From Pteria penguin (taxonomy: Eukaryota; Mollusca; Bivalvia; Pterioida; Pteriidae), in the NCBI GenBank assembly GCA_035048485.1, contig CM068582.1, forward strand, positions 37,343,596 through 37,407,595: a stretch of DNA of 64,000 bases. Direction: 5' to 3'. A program made the position numbers and the translations under genes. Under the pieces are notes generated by a model, which made no database searches, was not told the DNA's origin, and saw only the letters and a list, made by a program, of their open reading frames with translations. Within the stretch, counting starts at the first letter, position 1. Each line of letters starts with the position of its first letter. Shown piece after piece: positions 54,543-64,000 of the stretch.

Positions 54543-57500
54543 GTGAGCACACATTTATATTATTCTTTTCTAAATACTGTTACAAAATATTCGGTTTTAG
54601 TCGATGAAACTTCGGAGTCAGTTATGAAATTCAATCTCCAAAGCAGAGTTGCCGTTCCTTTACAATCCACATATACAGTAATACACCTCTGCCAACGTCT
54701 CACGTTTTACAAGATTCTTGTAAAATCAGATTTTTGCCTCTAGACGATCAGAAATCTTCTTATTAATGCCTATTTTCCACCTCAAATATTTACTTGTGAA
54801 CAAATTCGCCTTAAATGTCTCGATGTAACATATATAGACACGCTTCGTTTCAGTATTATACAATCGTTTTCCCAGTTCCGAATATTTTACAGTTCTGAAT
54901 AATTTAAAAAGTGTAACCCACTAATTATCTACAGACAGAGCGTATCATACAAAACTTTTTATTTCATAAAGACAATTCTTAAAAGTATTGAAAAATATAA
55001 GAATTTTCTTTGAAAGTGAAAAAGGGTCGCAAGATACAACACTTTGAATTTAGTTGGTATCGGCAAAATTGTTCATTCCGCCATTTTGCTACTTAAAATT
55101 AATATGTTCTTTTGATTTCCTAAAAGTAATACAATGGTAAATAATTCTGTGCCTTATCATAATAAAAAATAAGTTTCCGATTTTATATTTGACCATTTTT
55201 ATTACAATTTAGTGGCACAGCATTGCAATATCATGGGTCTGAATGTCTGTTGACATTTTTCTAGTTCTGAACAGCTGAAATTCATGTAAAGTAAACATGC
55301 ATTTTTTTTGTGGAATTTGAACCTTATTGTAATAAGGTCATCTTACAAATAAACACTGTAAGTTTTACAAAACCATTGTAGTCACAAATACGGCATATTT
55401 CTAACTTATTTTCCGATATAAACAAAAACAACATGTGATGACAAGCTAGAGCTACATTCGTCTGCTGTTATATAATGACGCTATGCGCAAGGCAGGTGCG
55501 TGTGGTCACATTTACCAAGAGAAAAGCTGTGAAATAGATATGATTATCTTGCCAGAGAAAAAAAGAAGGGGATTGTTAAATTGTGGCCTTAATTCTGCCT
55601 TGTCTAAAATAGAAAGGGTATATAAAAGGCCTCTGGGTAGAAGATATATAATTGCTGCTTTGTCTGTTCCTTGATTTCCAGTAATTTGATTTCTAGCATT
55701 CGGAACCCAATGCCGAGCAGAAACAATAACTGCTGTGAGAACATTGCTTTTGGCACTCCAGTGCATATGGGTGGAGATTATTCTTAAAAAAACCAGGGAA
55801 TACTCTGTTTCAATTGGCTAAGGACTTGATGATGACATGGATTGGAATGTGAGGACTCGAAAGGAGGATTTTGGAGGGAAAATACTGCTGCAATGACCGT
55901 GAGTGCTAGAAAATATATAATGCCCCCACTTGGTTCACCAAATTCAAAATGGCGACTGTCGTCCCTTCTTCTTTATTTATAATACTGAAACGAAGCGTGT
56001 GTATATAGATTTATATCGAGACATTTAAGGCGAATTTGTTCACAAGTATATATTTGAGGTGGGAAATAGACATTAAAAAGAAGATTTTAAACGTTATATA
56101 TATGTTTGGCTTGTAGAACTTCCTCTGACACGAGCCCCTGTGGTTCATGTGTGTTAATCATTATATATATCATTATCAGGTTATGTCTAGGTTAATGGGC
56201 CTACCGTGCGTATACTGATCTATATAGTATAGTCCGAAATATCAGATCTGAGCGTCCAACTCAGTTCTGAATTTCTCCCACAAAGAGAATGGAGAGGAAT
56301 AGAAATTTGAAGGAAAAACAAATTGAGAAACTTTGGCTTTAAAAAATTATTTTATTCACTGCTACTGGTCACGACGTGCTGCATTTATGTCTTTTTGTTT
56401 GCATCCAAATCATAATGCTTTTGTTTAGTGTTCTAGGATTAAATCTATTTGAGATTCTTGCAGGTGGCTGTTTTATTGTGCTGTCGTTTACTATTGCCAC
56501 TCGCCAGAGTCTTTTGTCAGTCCTTCTTTATGTTATAAATAAATTTACGCTGGGAGCTTATACCAGCAAAATGGATTTTACTTCATTGTTTCATGTTTTC
56601 TATTATCCACTTGATAAAGGGCATGTGCCTGAAATTTTGTGACATTTGAGTGTGGCTATATTTATTTAAGTACAGTAATTGATTATTGTTTTACATCACT
56701 CCACAATTATTTCACGTGTATGATGACGGCATCTGCCTGATACATTGCATACAAATTTAGACCTTTGCAACAGACCCGCCAGAAGCAGTGAGGGATCTTT
56801 TACGTGGCATGCCTACCATGACACGGGACCTTGGTTTTTACTGTCTCATTCGAAAGACAGAACACTGGCGCGCCCAGTGCGGTAGTTCTGTAACACAGAA
56901 CTCTTGCATTTACAGTTTTACTGTGCTGCTATTTTATATTGTAAATGTGGACAATAAAAATAGCAGCATAGTAAAACGGTGGGCTTGTGGGTTCTATGTT
57001 ATAGAACTACCAGGGCAGGAGTCGAACCCGGAACCTCTCAATGAGGAGTCGAGCACCTTATCCTCTAGGCCACACCAGCTTCGTAATGTCATAAGAGGCA
57101 AACTGTGAACATTAACTTAAACCCTAGAAAACTCCTGGGTGCCTCTAGAAATTTCAAGGGTCATGATATGGCTTGTGGCCTAGATTAGATACATCAGATT
57201 ACAGGAAACATGCAAGTGTCAGCAATACACTCCAGGTGTCATATATGAATGTGTACATTTCCAGTATTGTTCAGGTAAATTGTAATTTTTACACAAAATA
57301 CAGTGGCCTTATGTATGTAAATTTAGAAATTACAGGTACACTAAACTCAGTGATTTTATGCAAAGGTATCAGCTATTACAAGTAGATTAAGACTTGAACT
57401 CTCACTGTGTTTTGTATAATTTTCTCACTGCCTTTAATGTATTTTCCTCAAAACACCAAAATGCAAGGTGTACATGTAATATACAGAATTAAGCTCCACT

Positions 57501-59771
57501 GTTTTGGGGAATGTATCACTATATAATTCTTGGTATTTGAGATACTCCACTCAAGCATTTATAGAATCGTATAGAGGTTCATATTAGATATTAATGACTG
57601 AATGATAGCCAGCATGACTCAGACGCAGACAGCTTGATTTGGCAGTCCAGAGGTCATCTGGCAACTTTAGTGTTTTATGTTTGAGGGGGATCGAGGCCCA
57701 TTTTCATGGTAAATGTTGGCACATAAAAGACCTCTTGCTCCTTGGGCTGGGTTTATTGCATATTTACTGGAGGAAATTTCTGTGCAGTAGACAGATCCCA
57801 TCACAATACAAATGTTCAAGTGAAATCATCTTGATATAAGTAAATTACAAAAAGATGTACTGGGACATATGTATATGGCAACAACATAAATGAAATTCCA
57901 ATTCATAGACTTATTTTCCAATTATTTCTGAGTGTAAGAGTCTTTATGTTGGATAAACCATATTTTCCACAGATTTTCTGACTAACCGTTTTCTTTTGGT
58001 ACAATTTTTACCTATTTCTGTTTAAAGATGTCACATTAATAATATGACAAATAAGTTATACATGTACCAGTAACTTGGTTCTATGTTAAAAAACTAGAGT
58101 TAGGTGTGACCTGCCAAAATCTTGTCAGTTGACAGGTACATATATCGTGTCTAACAACTAAACTGAAAATGGACTAGAATGATTGGTTCTATATTGATTT
58201 TCTACAAAGTTTTATCATAAGTTACAAACATTGTCAAAATTGTGATATTAGATTTGAATTCTTCAGCACTTAGTACATACTATCGTTTATTCTGTTTTCA
58301 GAGGACTTTATCAAGATGTTATAGCCAAATTTTAAGTCATTCAAGATGCAAGCAGGACATGTGTCATAGCCAACTTAGGAGATGTCTCACCCATATTCAC
58401 AGATACAACAGCACAGTGGTAATACTCCTTCATATAGATCCTATAACAGGAGTTATCGCCTGGTGTCAGCCATTTTGAGGGTTAAAGTGTGAAGTTTTGT
58501 GCTTTAATCAACAAAAATACAGACTGAATTTCTTTAAAATCGTCTCTGAAAATATAAATCGCTTACAAATCAGTATATATTAAGGTGTGATTTTGGTGAA
58601 AAATTATGAAAACCTTTTCCACAGAAAGGTCTTAAAATTGGTAATACCAAGAGTAAAAATCTCAGTCATGGATCATATCATATTTATAATTAAAGATGGA
58701 CTGTCTTTAACAAATATCATTTTACTAAGAGAAAAATGTTGTAGTGCTATACATTCCATCAGTGTGTTTTCAAAATTTTTTCAAGGGTGCTTGTAGTGTA
58801 CTTTCTATTTGGGAATTTTTTGTCACTTTTGCATAATGCTTAAAGATCAATGTTTGGAAAAAACTTAGACAAATTTTGGAAAAAAGCAAAGAAATTTCCG
58901 TTGGGAAGGGTCCTAATAATGGATCTAATTTGAGGAAAAAAACCCTTTCTATGTTTAATGTTAACCTCAGATATTAAGTTTAAAATTTTTTAGGGATTCT
59001 AGATTTCCAGATTTTTTTGGATTTCCGGATTTTTAATACCCATTCCCAATCTTTCCGGAGTTTGATTTCTATTCCGGTTTTAGTACAATTCCTTATCGTT
59101 CAATTTAGGTAAATAGGCAGACTTTTGATATTCATCTCTGGTTTACCTGATGATGTTTGCTATCTGTATTTTCATTTGATGATAGCATATTAACATCAAA
59201 GTTTCTTTGACTCATATGGAGTATCGCAACTGCTGAGATCTGGCACAGTTTGCTTTCAGTCACCTACCAAATCCATTGGATGTGGGCACTTTTATGTGGG
59301 CAGTATACACGTACGTCATAATTATATAATCTCATAACAATTACAAAGTATGCAAGTAAGTTGACTTTATTGTAGTTGCGATATTCTGTATTGTCAAAGC
59401 AAGGTTGATTAAGCAGGTGGTGACTGTAAAAGTTTGACTGTCAAAATGAGTGTGATGAAATTTATATTGAATAATGCATAGCAAAACCATTATTTTTAAG
59501 TCTTTTGATATAGTCAAAAACACCAGTGAATATGCGGGAATCAATCTCAGAGCATCTTAATCTTTAAAGCTTCCGGGGGCCTTGGCGGCATCTGGACCCA
59601 CTGCCTATATTGGATACGTTAGTAATTTCAGGAATTTTTTAGAATAACCCACTAGCATCTCTAATTTTGAAACAAAGTGCTCACTATATTTGAATATGTA
59701 AAATGTACCATGTATAAGGTACACTTAAAATCAGTAATATATACCTATTAAAATATTTTAAAAATGCTTTA

Positions 59772-59819
<48 letters not shown>

Positions 59820-62211
59820 TGTCAGTCGTCTGCCTGTATACTTTTAACGTTTTCGACTTCGCTTTCAGAACCGCTTGAAGGATTTTAATGAAACTTGGTA
59901 TGCATAAAGTACTATAGGTCCTCTATCAAGTTTGTTCGTTTTATCCACAGGGCCCAAGCGCGTAAGAAGGGTGGGGGGTTCAGATTGTATAATACATGTA
60001 GGAGATCTCTTATTATACTATCAGAACCCCCCCCCCCCCTCCTTATGTGCTTGGCCTCTGTGATTTTGTCCAATTCTGCAGACATATTGCTCCACCATGC
60101 CTAAAAAAGGAATGTTTTTTGACAGAATTATGACAAAATTAAATTTTTGGATTTTTCATGAATTTTTTCGAGATTGCAAAAAAGGTAAAGTGGGAGGATA
60201 TTTTCTATGTGCAATGTTTTCTATGTTACACATTAGCAGTATATGCCCACTTGGGCCTCTTTTCTTTGAAAATGGCCAAATATCATAGAAATAACTAAAG
60301 TCTCCACCCTCCTCATACCAGGTACTTTATTGTTCGTTTTGTTAAGAAAAGTTCAATATATATGCAGAGGACCCTGGGATCATATCTGACCTGACCCTTT
60401 TTTCAATGGTTTAATGTCTTCAAAAACTTTGATATCCCCACCCTAATTCCAAAGAATAAACTTACACATTTTTCATTTCCTTCGTGTATATTCATTCCAT
60501 TGAAAGATCAAAGAAATTTATAGATGCCTTTCTCCTTTTCCCTTTTGGCAGTTAGATGTTCAGGTGAGTTATGTGGTCCATGGGCCTCTTACTTATGATT
60601 TTCTCCCAAACACCTGAACTGCACTGTATGTCTTACAAGAAGTTTAAGGTTTTGTGAAATACCAAAGGCACTTACATCCACCACTTACAATTGGTTGATG
60701 CAATTCTGTGAGTGTTTGTTATTTAAACTTTATTTATTTTACGATTGAGAAACAAGTTAACAACTTATATAAATCTTGCTTGGATCTTGGCATAAGGGTG
60801 TTGTTTTTGTGGGAGGAAACCGGAGTACCCAGAGAAAACCCACAAAGCCAGGTTGGTGACAGCCCAACCATCTCATGTACCACACCGGGAATCGAAACCT
60901 GGGTCGCATTGGTGAGAAGCAAGCGCTCTACCAACTGCGCTACCTGGCCCCCAGAGTGTTTGTTATGTACATACATGTATGTCCATTTGTGAACATTTAT
61001 ACATACTTAAAAAAAAAAGACGATGTTTTGCTTTTCAGTGCCTTTGTCTTCATTTGCCATATCTGTGTGTAATCAAAAGTGACTTTTACTTTTATTTTCT
61101 TATTTCTATAGAGAGTAGGTAGTTAAGTAGCTGTTTACCTTATTAACCTGATTATGATATGATACATGAGAAAAGAGTTCTTATTAAGGTCGGAAAATCA
61201 TCTTTATATGAATATTGTAAATTGGTTTCTTTATTGATTTCAGACATCTTCTGCAGCAACAAACCTAAACGTGAATTACATCCCCCCTCCACCAAAGGCT
61301 GATGTCACAGCACCAGAATTAATGGACATCACAGAAACTTTGAATGCATTAGGGGAACCCACTCTACAAAGTCTGGGCCTAGGAAGTTACTATCCAACAG
61401 GAATCATTCAGACAGTGCTAGAAGCCTTGCATGTACACTTCAATATACCTTGGGCTGGAGCTATTATGGCATGTAAGAAGTTTTACATATTAAAGCTACC
61501 GGTATCATATGTCAGCAAATCATTTCAGATCTTTAAAGTAATGTATGGTACAGGATTTTGGGATTCCTACTGAACTGACAGAGATTTTCCATCCTTTTGT
61601 AGGGGACTAAAATTTGACCCCATTCCAATTCCCAATCCAAACTGTATACTGAATTGACTGTAGGAAAATGTACTTAAGTAAGCATACCATTGGAGTAGCT
61701 TGTCCCCTGTATATGACATCTATCACCCTACATGTGTATTGTGATTTGATGTAAGTTGGTGATAATTGATGTCACCTCACTTTATTACACACGTATCACA
61801 TCTACCACCCTACACATGTCTTGTGATGTGACAGAATTTGGTGATAAATGTCACCTAACTTTGTTACAAATGTATAAAATCTACCACCCTATATGTGTCT
61901 TGTGATGTGACAGAAATTGATGATTAATGTCACCTTACTTTGTTACACATGTATAACATCTACCACCCTACATGTGTCTTGTGATGTGGCATAAATTGGT
62001 GTTACTTGATGTCACATCACTTTGTTACACATTATTAATGTGAGAATTACATTTCTTTTTCTTTCAGTGACAGTTGGAATAAGAGTATGCATGTTTCCAG
62101 TTTTTGTCAAGCAACAGAAAGTCAACCGTAAATTCATGAATTTTCTCCCAGTTATCACATTGTATAATGAAAAGATTAGAGAAGCTTCACTCAGATCAGA
62201 TACGATGGCAA
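54444..62211 (+). CDS. OXA1L: OXA1L, mitochondrial inner-membrane insertase (YidC/Oxa1 family), first four exons; 3' end outside window
   Basis: Four exons (33 codons, 39 codons, 229 nt, 144 nt) join in frame with GT-AG introns. Exons 1-2 give a basic, Arg-rich stretch (LYRVRPLDEVSRVLF, RTLSRCYSQILSHSRCK, QLRRCLTHIHRY) suited to a mitochondrial presequence. Exon 3 contains the family-typical LGEPTLQSLGLGSYYPTG and the lead-in to the first core transmembrane helix, with PWAGAIMA. Exon 4 finishes the helix and enters the matrix loop (VGIRVCMFPVFVKQQKVNRK), keeping the Arg that lines the hydrophilic groove in YidC/Oxa1 proteins. OXA1L inserts nuclear- and mitochondrially-encoded proteins into the inner membrane and binds mitoribosomes. 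The remaining helices and C-terminal tail must lie beyond 64000. It is divergent from, and 1.8 kb away from, the sushi/cadherin gene. Confidence 0.88.
54624..54745 (+). repeat. Second copy of the 7545-7690 repeat
   Basis: Same blocks as above, including TGCCTCTAGACGATCAG versus GGCCTCTAAACGGTATG. It lies at the very start of OXA1L intron 1 and extends the exon 1 reading frame artificially. Confidence 0.75.
54752..56087. mobile_element. Element with about 107-bp terminal inverted repeats in OXA1L intron 1
   Basis: 54752-54858 and 55979-56087 are reverse complements at about 90 percent (for example GTGAACAAATTCGCCTTAAA and ACACGCTTCGTTTCAGTATT). The 1.1 kb between has no recognisable transposase. 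The region just before the left arm (54624-54740) is shared with 7550-7690. Confidence 0.75.
56677..57082 (-). mobile_element. tRNA-derived SINE, family 1, interrupted by a MITE
   Basis: Same body as 93-361 (CAAATTTAGACCTTTGCAAC, GTGAGGGATCTTTTACGTG). The B-box part (GGAGTCGAACCCGGAACC in plus) is separated from the body by an inserted palindromic element at 56883-57009. Located in OXA1L intron 1. Confidence 0.85.
56883..57009. mobile_element. MITE-like palindromic insertion in a SINE
   Basis: 127 bp bounded by TAGTTCTGTAACACAGAACTC and the inverted GGGTTCTATGTTATAGAACTA, with a second inner inverted pair GTTTTACTGTGCTGCTATTTT / AAAATAGCAGCATAGTAAAAC. No coding capacity. The other SINE copies show the empty site. 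Confidence 0.8.
57083..58301 (+). other. OXA1L: Remainder of OXA1L intron 1
   Basis: About 1.2 kb with no repeat or exon recognised. Ends at the TTCTGTTTTCAG acceptor of exon 2. Confidence 0.6.
58302..58418 (+). CDS. OXA1L: OXA1L exon 2
   Basis: 39 codons between TTCTGTTTTCAG and GTAATA, phase 0-0. Basic and rich in Arg, His and Cys, continuing the presequence region. Poorly conserved in the family, so it rests on splice signals, phase and composition. Confidence 0.68.
58419..59772 (+). other. OXA1L: First part of OXA1L intron 2
   Basis: About 1.35 kb with no recognised repeat except short T-rich direct repeats near 59000-59060 (GATTTCCAGATTTTTTTGG, GATTTCCGGATTTTTAATA). Repeat B and the family 2 SINE follow. 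Confidence 0.55.
59773..60591 (+). repeat. Dispersed repeat B, long copy
   Basis: Starts TAGCTCACCTGAGCTGAAAG / CTCAAGTGAGC, an imperfect hairpin, and ends CAGGTGAGTTATGTGGTCCA then TGGGCCTCTTA. The 5' and 3' ends look like full element boundaries. In OXA1L intron 2. Confidence 0.78.
60723..60953 (-). mobile_element. tRNA-derived SINE, family 2, with perfect 13-bp target site duplication
   Basis: Minus strand: GGCCAGGTAGCGCAGTTGG (A box), TTTCGATTCCC (B box), then a body ending with GGGTTTTCTCTGGGTACTCC and GGTTTCCTCCCAC, and an AAATAAATAAA tail. Flanking GAGTGTTTGTTAT at 60710-60722 and 60954-60966 is a perfect duplication, so the insertion is young. In OXA1L intron 2. Confidence 0.9.
61244..61472 (+). 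CDS. OXA1L: OXA1L exon 3
   Basis: Acceptor TTGATTTCAG, donor GTAAGA, phase 0 in and phase 1 out. Encodes VNYIPPPPKADVTAPELMD, the LGEPTLQSLGLGSYYPTG motif and IQTVLEALHVHFNIPWAG, all strongly reminiscent of OXA1L just before the first core helix. Confidence 0.9.
61716..62031. repeat. OXA1L: Approximately 80-bp tandem repeat in OXA1L intron 3, four copies
   Basis: Unit contains CATCTACCACCCTACATGTG, CTTGTGATGTGACAGAAATT and CACTTTGTTACACATGTAT. It ends about 35 bp before the exon 4 acceptor. Confidence 0.82.
62068..62211 (+). CDS. OXA1L: OXA1L exon 4
   Basis: Acceptor TTTCTTTCAG, donor GTAAGT, phase 1-1. Completes the split codon to give LTVGIRVCMFPVFVKQQK, then MNFLPVITLYNEKIREASLR, which matches the first core helix and the following matrix loop of Oxa1/YidC. 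Confidence 0.9.
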
Positions 62212-62390
62212 GTAAGTAAAAACAGAACCCAATCATAGATTGTCTTAGAGATATGTATAAATCCTTTGTTTCTTTGAAAAAAGAATTAGAATTCAAATAA
62301 AATAACAAACTGATTTTAATAGGTATGTTATGTGACTTGAGCTATTCATTCTGAAAATATATTATTGATAACCCATTGATACTTAAAGGT

Positions 62391-62663
62391 TGAAGCTGGT
62401 GTGGCCCAGGGATGAGGTGCTCAGCTTGTGACCGAAAGATCCCAGGTTTGATTCTGTCTGTTGGCACACCAGTGTTCTGTCTTTTCAATGAGACAGTATA
62501 AATCGAGGTCCCGTTTCATAGTAGGTGGGGCACGTAAAAGATCCCTCACTGCTTGGGTGGATCCATTACAAAGGTCTAAATTTGTATGCAATGCATCAGA
62601 CAGATGCTGTTACCATATACAAGAAATAATCGTGGAGTGACGTAGAAAATAATCAATTAGTCA
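62391..62663 (+). mobile_element. tRNA-derived SINE, family 1, with perfect 12-bp target site duplication
   Basis: Head GTGTGGCCCAGGGATGAGG, then CCCAGGTTTGATTCTG, body and ATAATCAATTAGTCA tail as in 93-361. Flanked by ATACTTAAAGGT at 62379-62390 and again at 62664-62675. Lies 3' of the last visible OXA1L exon, inside that gene's next intron. Confidence 0.9.
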
Positions 62664-62780
62664 ATACTTAAAGGTGGTAACAACTGCATTTCAATCCAGT
62701 ATTTTTGTGATGTCTTTTTTATGTACATATTCTTTGCTTTGCATATTTGTCATTCATCTTAGTCAGTTGTCTTTTTCTAT

Positions 62781-63070
62781 GCCCCCAGAATCAAAGATTC
62801 GGGGGAATCTAGTTTTTGGCCTGTCCATCTGTCTGTCTGTCTGTTTGCTGCAGAAAACTAACATTGGTTATAACTTTTGAATCGTAAGAGATAGGGCTTT
62901 TATATTTTACATGCCTATTCCTTGTGACAAGACCTTTCCGTCAGCACAAAAATATTTTACTCAGTGACCTTGACTGACCTTTGACCTACATTTCTAAAAC
63001 TTAAACAATGGTAATAACATTCTAATCATAAGAGGTAGGGCTTTCATATTTTACATATGTACAGTTCGCA
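62781..63070 (+). repeat. Dispersed repeat C, second copy
   Basis: Starts with the hairpin CCCCCAGAATCAAAGATTCGG, then TCTGTCTGTCTGTCTG and CGTAAGAGATAGGGCTTT duplicated once. Common style of repeat in molluscs; no coding content. Confidence 0.7.
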
Positions 63071-63218
63071 CCCGTTATACTGCCACCTTTTGTATTCCCA
63101 TATCTTGGCGAGATAGCAGGTTTGGGGATATATCGAGGCAGACTTTTTATTATATGTCCTACTTTCGTAAACATGATTTTTTTTGTTTTAAATAAATAAT
63201 TTTAACTCTGGTGTTTCA

Positions 63219-63650
63219 GAATTTATCAATCAGAATGTTCCAATGCAATCTTGATGAAAACCATATCTTTTCTGCTTCTCTATTTGTCCCATTGTAGATA
63301 AAGATCTGGCAAAACCCTGTAAGAGGTCATGTTCTGGTGAATACTGATATGTTTCAGTCACTGAAACCATTATTTCCCATAGCCAATCAGTGACTCGGCT
63401 AGCCATGTGATAGGGACGCAATATGTAACAAACACTGTTACTACCATGTGGGTCATGCATGGTGTGGACGTTAATTTCATTCCTTGGAATTTGTAGCCGA
63501 TCCACTGATTGGTTGAAAATCAGAGTTCACCAGAACATGACCCCTTACAGAGTTTCGCCAGATCTTTATATGTAATGGGACAAATAGAGAAGTGGAATAA
63601 AGATATGGTTTTAATCAGATTGCATTGGAACATTTTGATTGATAAATTCC
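63219..63650. mobile_element. Foldback element, 432 bp, arms about 150 bp
   Basis: Left end GAATTTATCAATCAGAATGT pairs with right end ACATTTTGATTGATAAATTC; inner pairs include CTTCTCTATTTGTCCCATT / AATGGGACAAATAGAGAAG and GTCATGTTCTGGTGAA / TTCACCAGAACATGAC. A short relative occurs at 1877-1985. Confidence 0.85.
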
Positions 63651-64000
63651 GAATTTAGTCATGATGCATTATGAAAAGTTGCCTGGGATTGAATCTTGAG
63701 TCACAGCCTGACGTCATGAATGACATCTATACACAAGTAATTTTTACGATGAAATAATAGGAGAAAATACCATACTGTGGTAAATATATAAAAAGGAAGA
63801 CTTGTACACATTTACAGGATATACATAAATAAAAAAAAAAAATTAATAACCCTCCCCCCCCCCCCAAAAAAAACCACTTAACAGTATATAGAAACCCCTT
63901 AACCATAACACCATTGGTTTGATCCACAGGCTATTACTATAGTACATTTGTATTTCAAATGCTATCTGATTGATACAAGAATTAACATGTATTATTTCCA
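63651..64000 (+). other. OXA1L: Right edge, presumed OXA1L intron
   Basis: No exon or element recognised; contains an A run followed by a C run at 63829-63865. The next OXA1L exon must lie beyond the window. Confidence 0.5.

Noticed and set aside
55483..55674. Small plus-strand ORF (63 codons) in OXA1L intron 1
   Set aside because: It sits inside the inverted-repeat element, with no recognised domain.
60884..60952. A tRNA gene on the minus strand
   Set aside because: A and B boxes are present, but the sequence continues into a SINE body with an A-rich tail and target duplication, and the T arm does not pair cleanly.

Overview
This is animal nuclear DNA, AT-rich and crowded with interspersed and tandem repeats. 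Genes are split into short exons with GT-AG introns. The repertoire (a secreted protein built from many phase 1-1 sushi exons, OXA1L, and bivalve-type dispersed repeats such as the one at 59773-60591) suggests a mollusc, most likely a bivalve. That assignment is inference; no marker gene is present.

Minus strand, about 6.5-52.6 kb: one large gene, read right to left. I could assemble 25 exons by hand with consistent splice signals and phases: 4,498 coding bases, about 1,499 residues, open throughout. Order: signal peptide (52531-52615), six CCP/sushi exons, a 145-residue exon resembling the farnesoic acid O-methyltransferase-like (Methyltransf_FA) domain, ten more CCP exons, a short linker, a three-exon extracellular module containing a CCGVVAGWEF motif, then cadherin-like exons at 9192-9374, 8118-8245 and 6509-6842. 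The last exon ends in phase 1, so the 3' end lies outside the window.

Plus strand, from 54444: the first four exons of OXA1L, the mitochondrial inner-membrane insertase (YidC/Oxa1 family), reading out of the right edge. Its start codon lies 1.8 kb from the start of the sushi gene, head to head.

The most striking structure is in the 15-kb intron between exons at 24432-24619 and 9192-9374. About 12.8 kb (9363-22260) is a minisatellite of some 245 units of 51-54 bp, and a related 48-bp array fills 22481-23790. Each unit of the main array copies the real 3' splice site of the next exon plus the first coding bases of that exon. The array is therefore hundreds of tandem copies of one intron-exon junction. 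It has higher-order repeats of 1,195 bp and 1,798 bp and is stop-free in all three gene-sense frames over kilobases.

Elsewhere the introns and flanks hold tRNA-derived SINEs (93-361, 56677-57082, 62391-62663, a second family at 60723-60953, and a locally amplified SINE head at 24735-25290), foldback/MITE-like elements, a degenerate RecQ-like helicase relic, several dispersed repeat families and many microsatellites. All coordinates were read by eye. Similarity calls to families come from motif recognition, not from a search.
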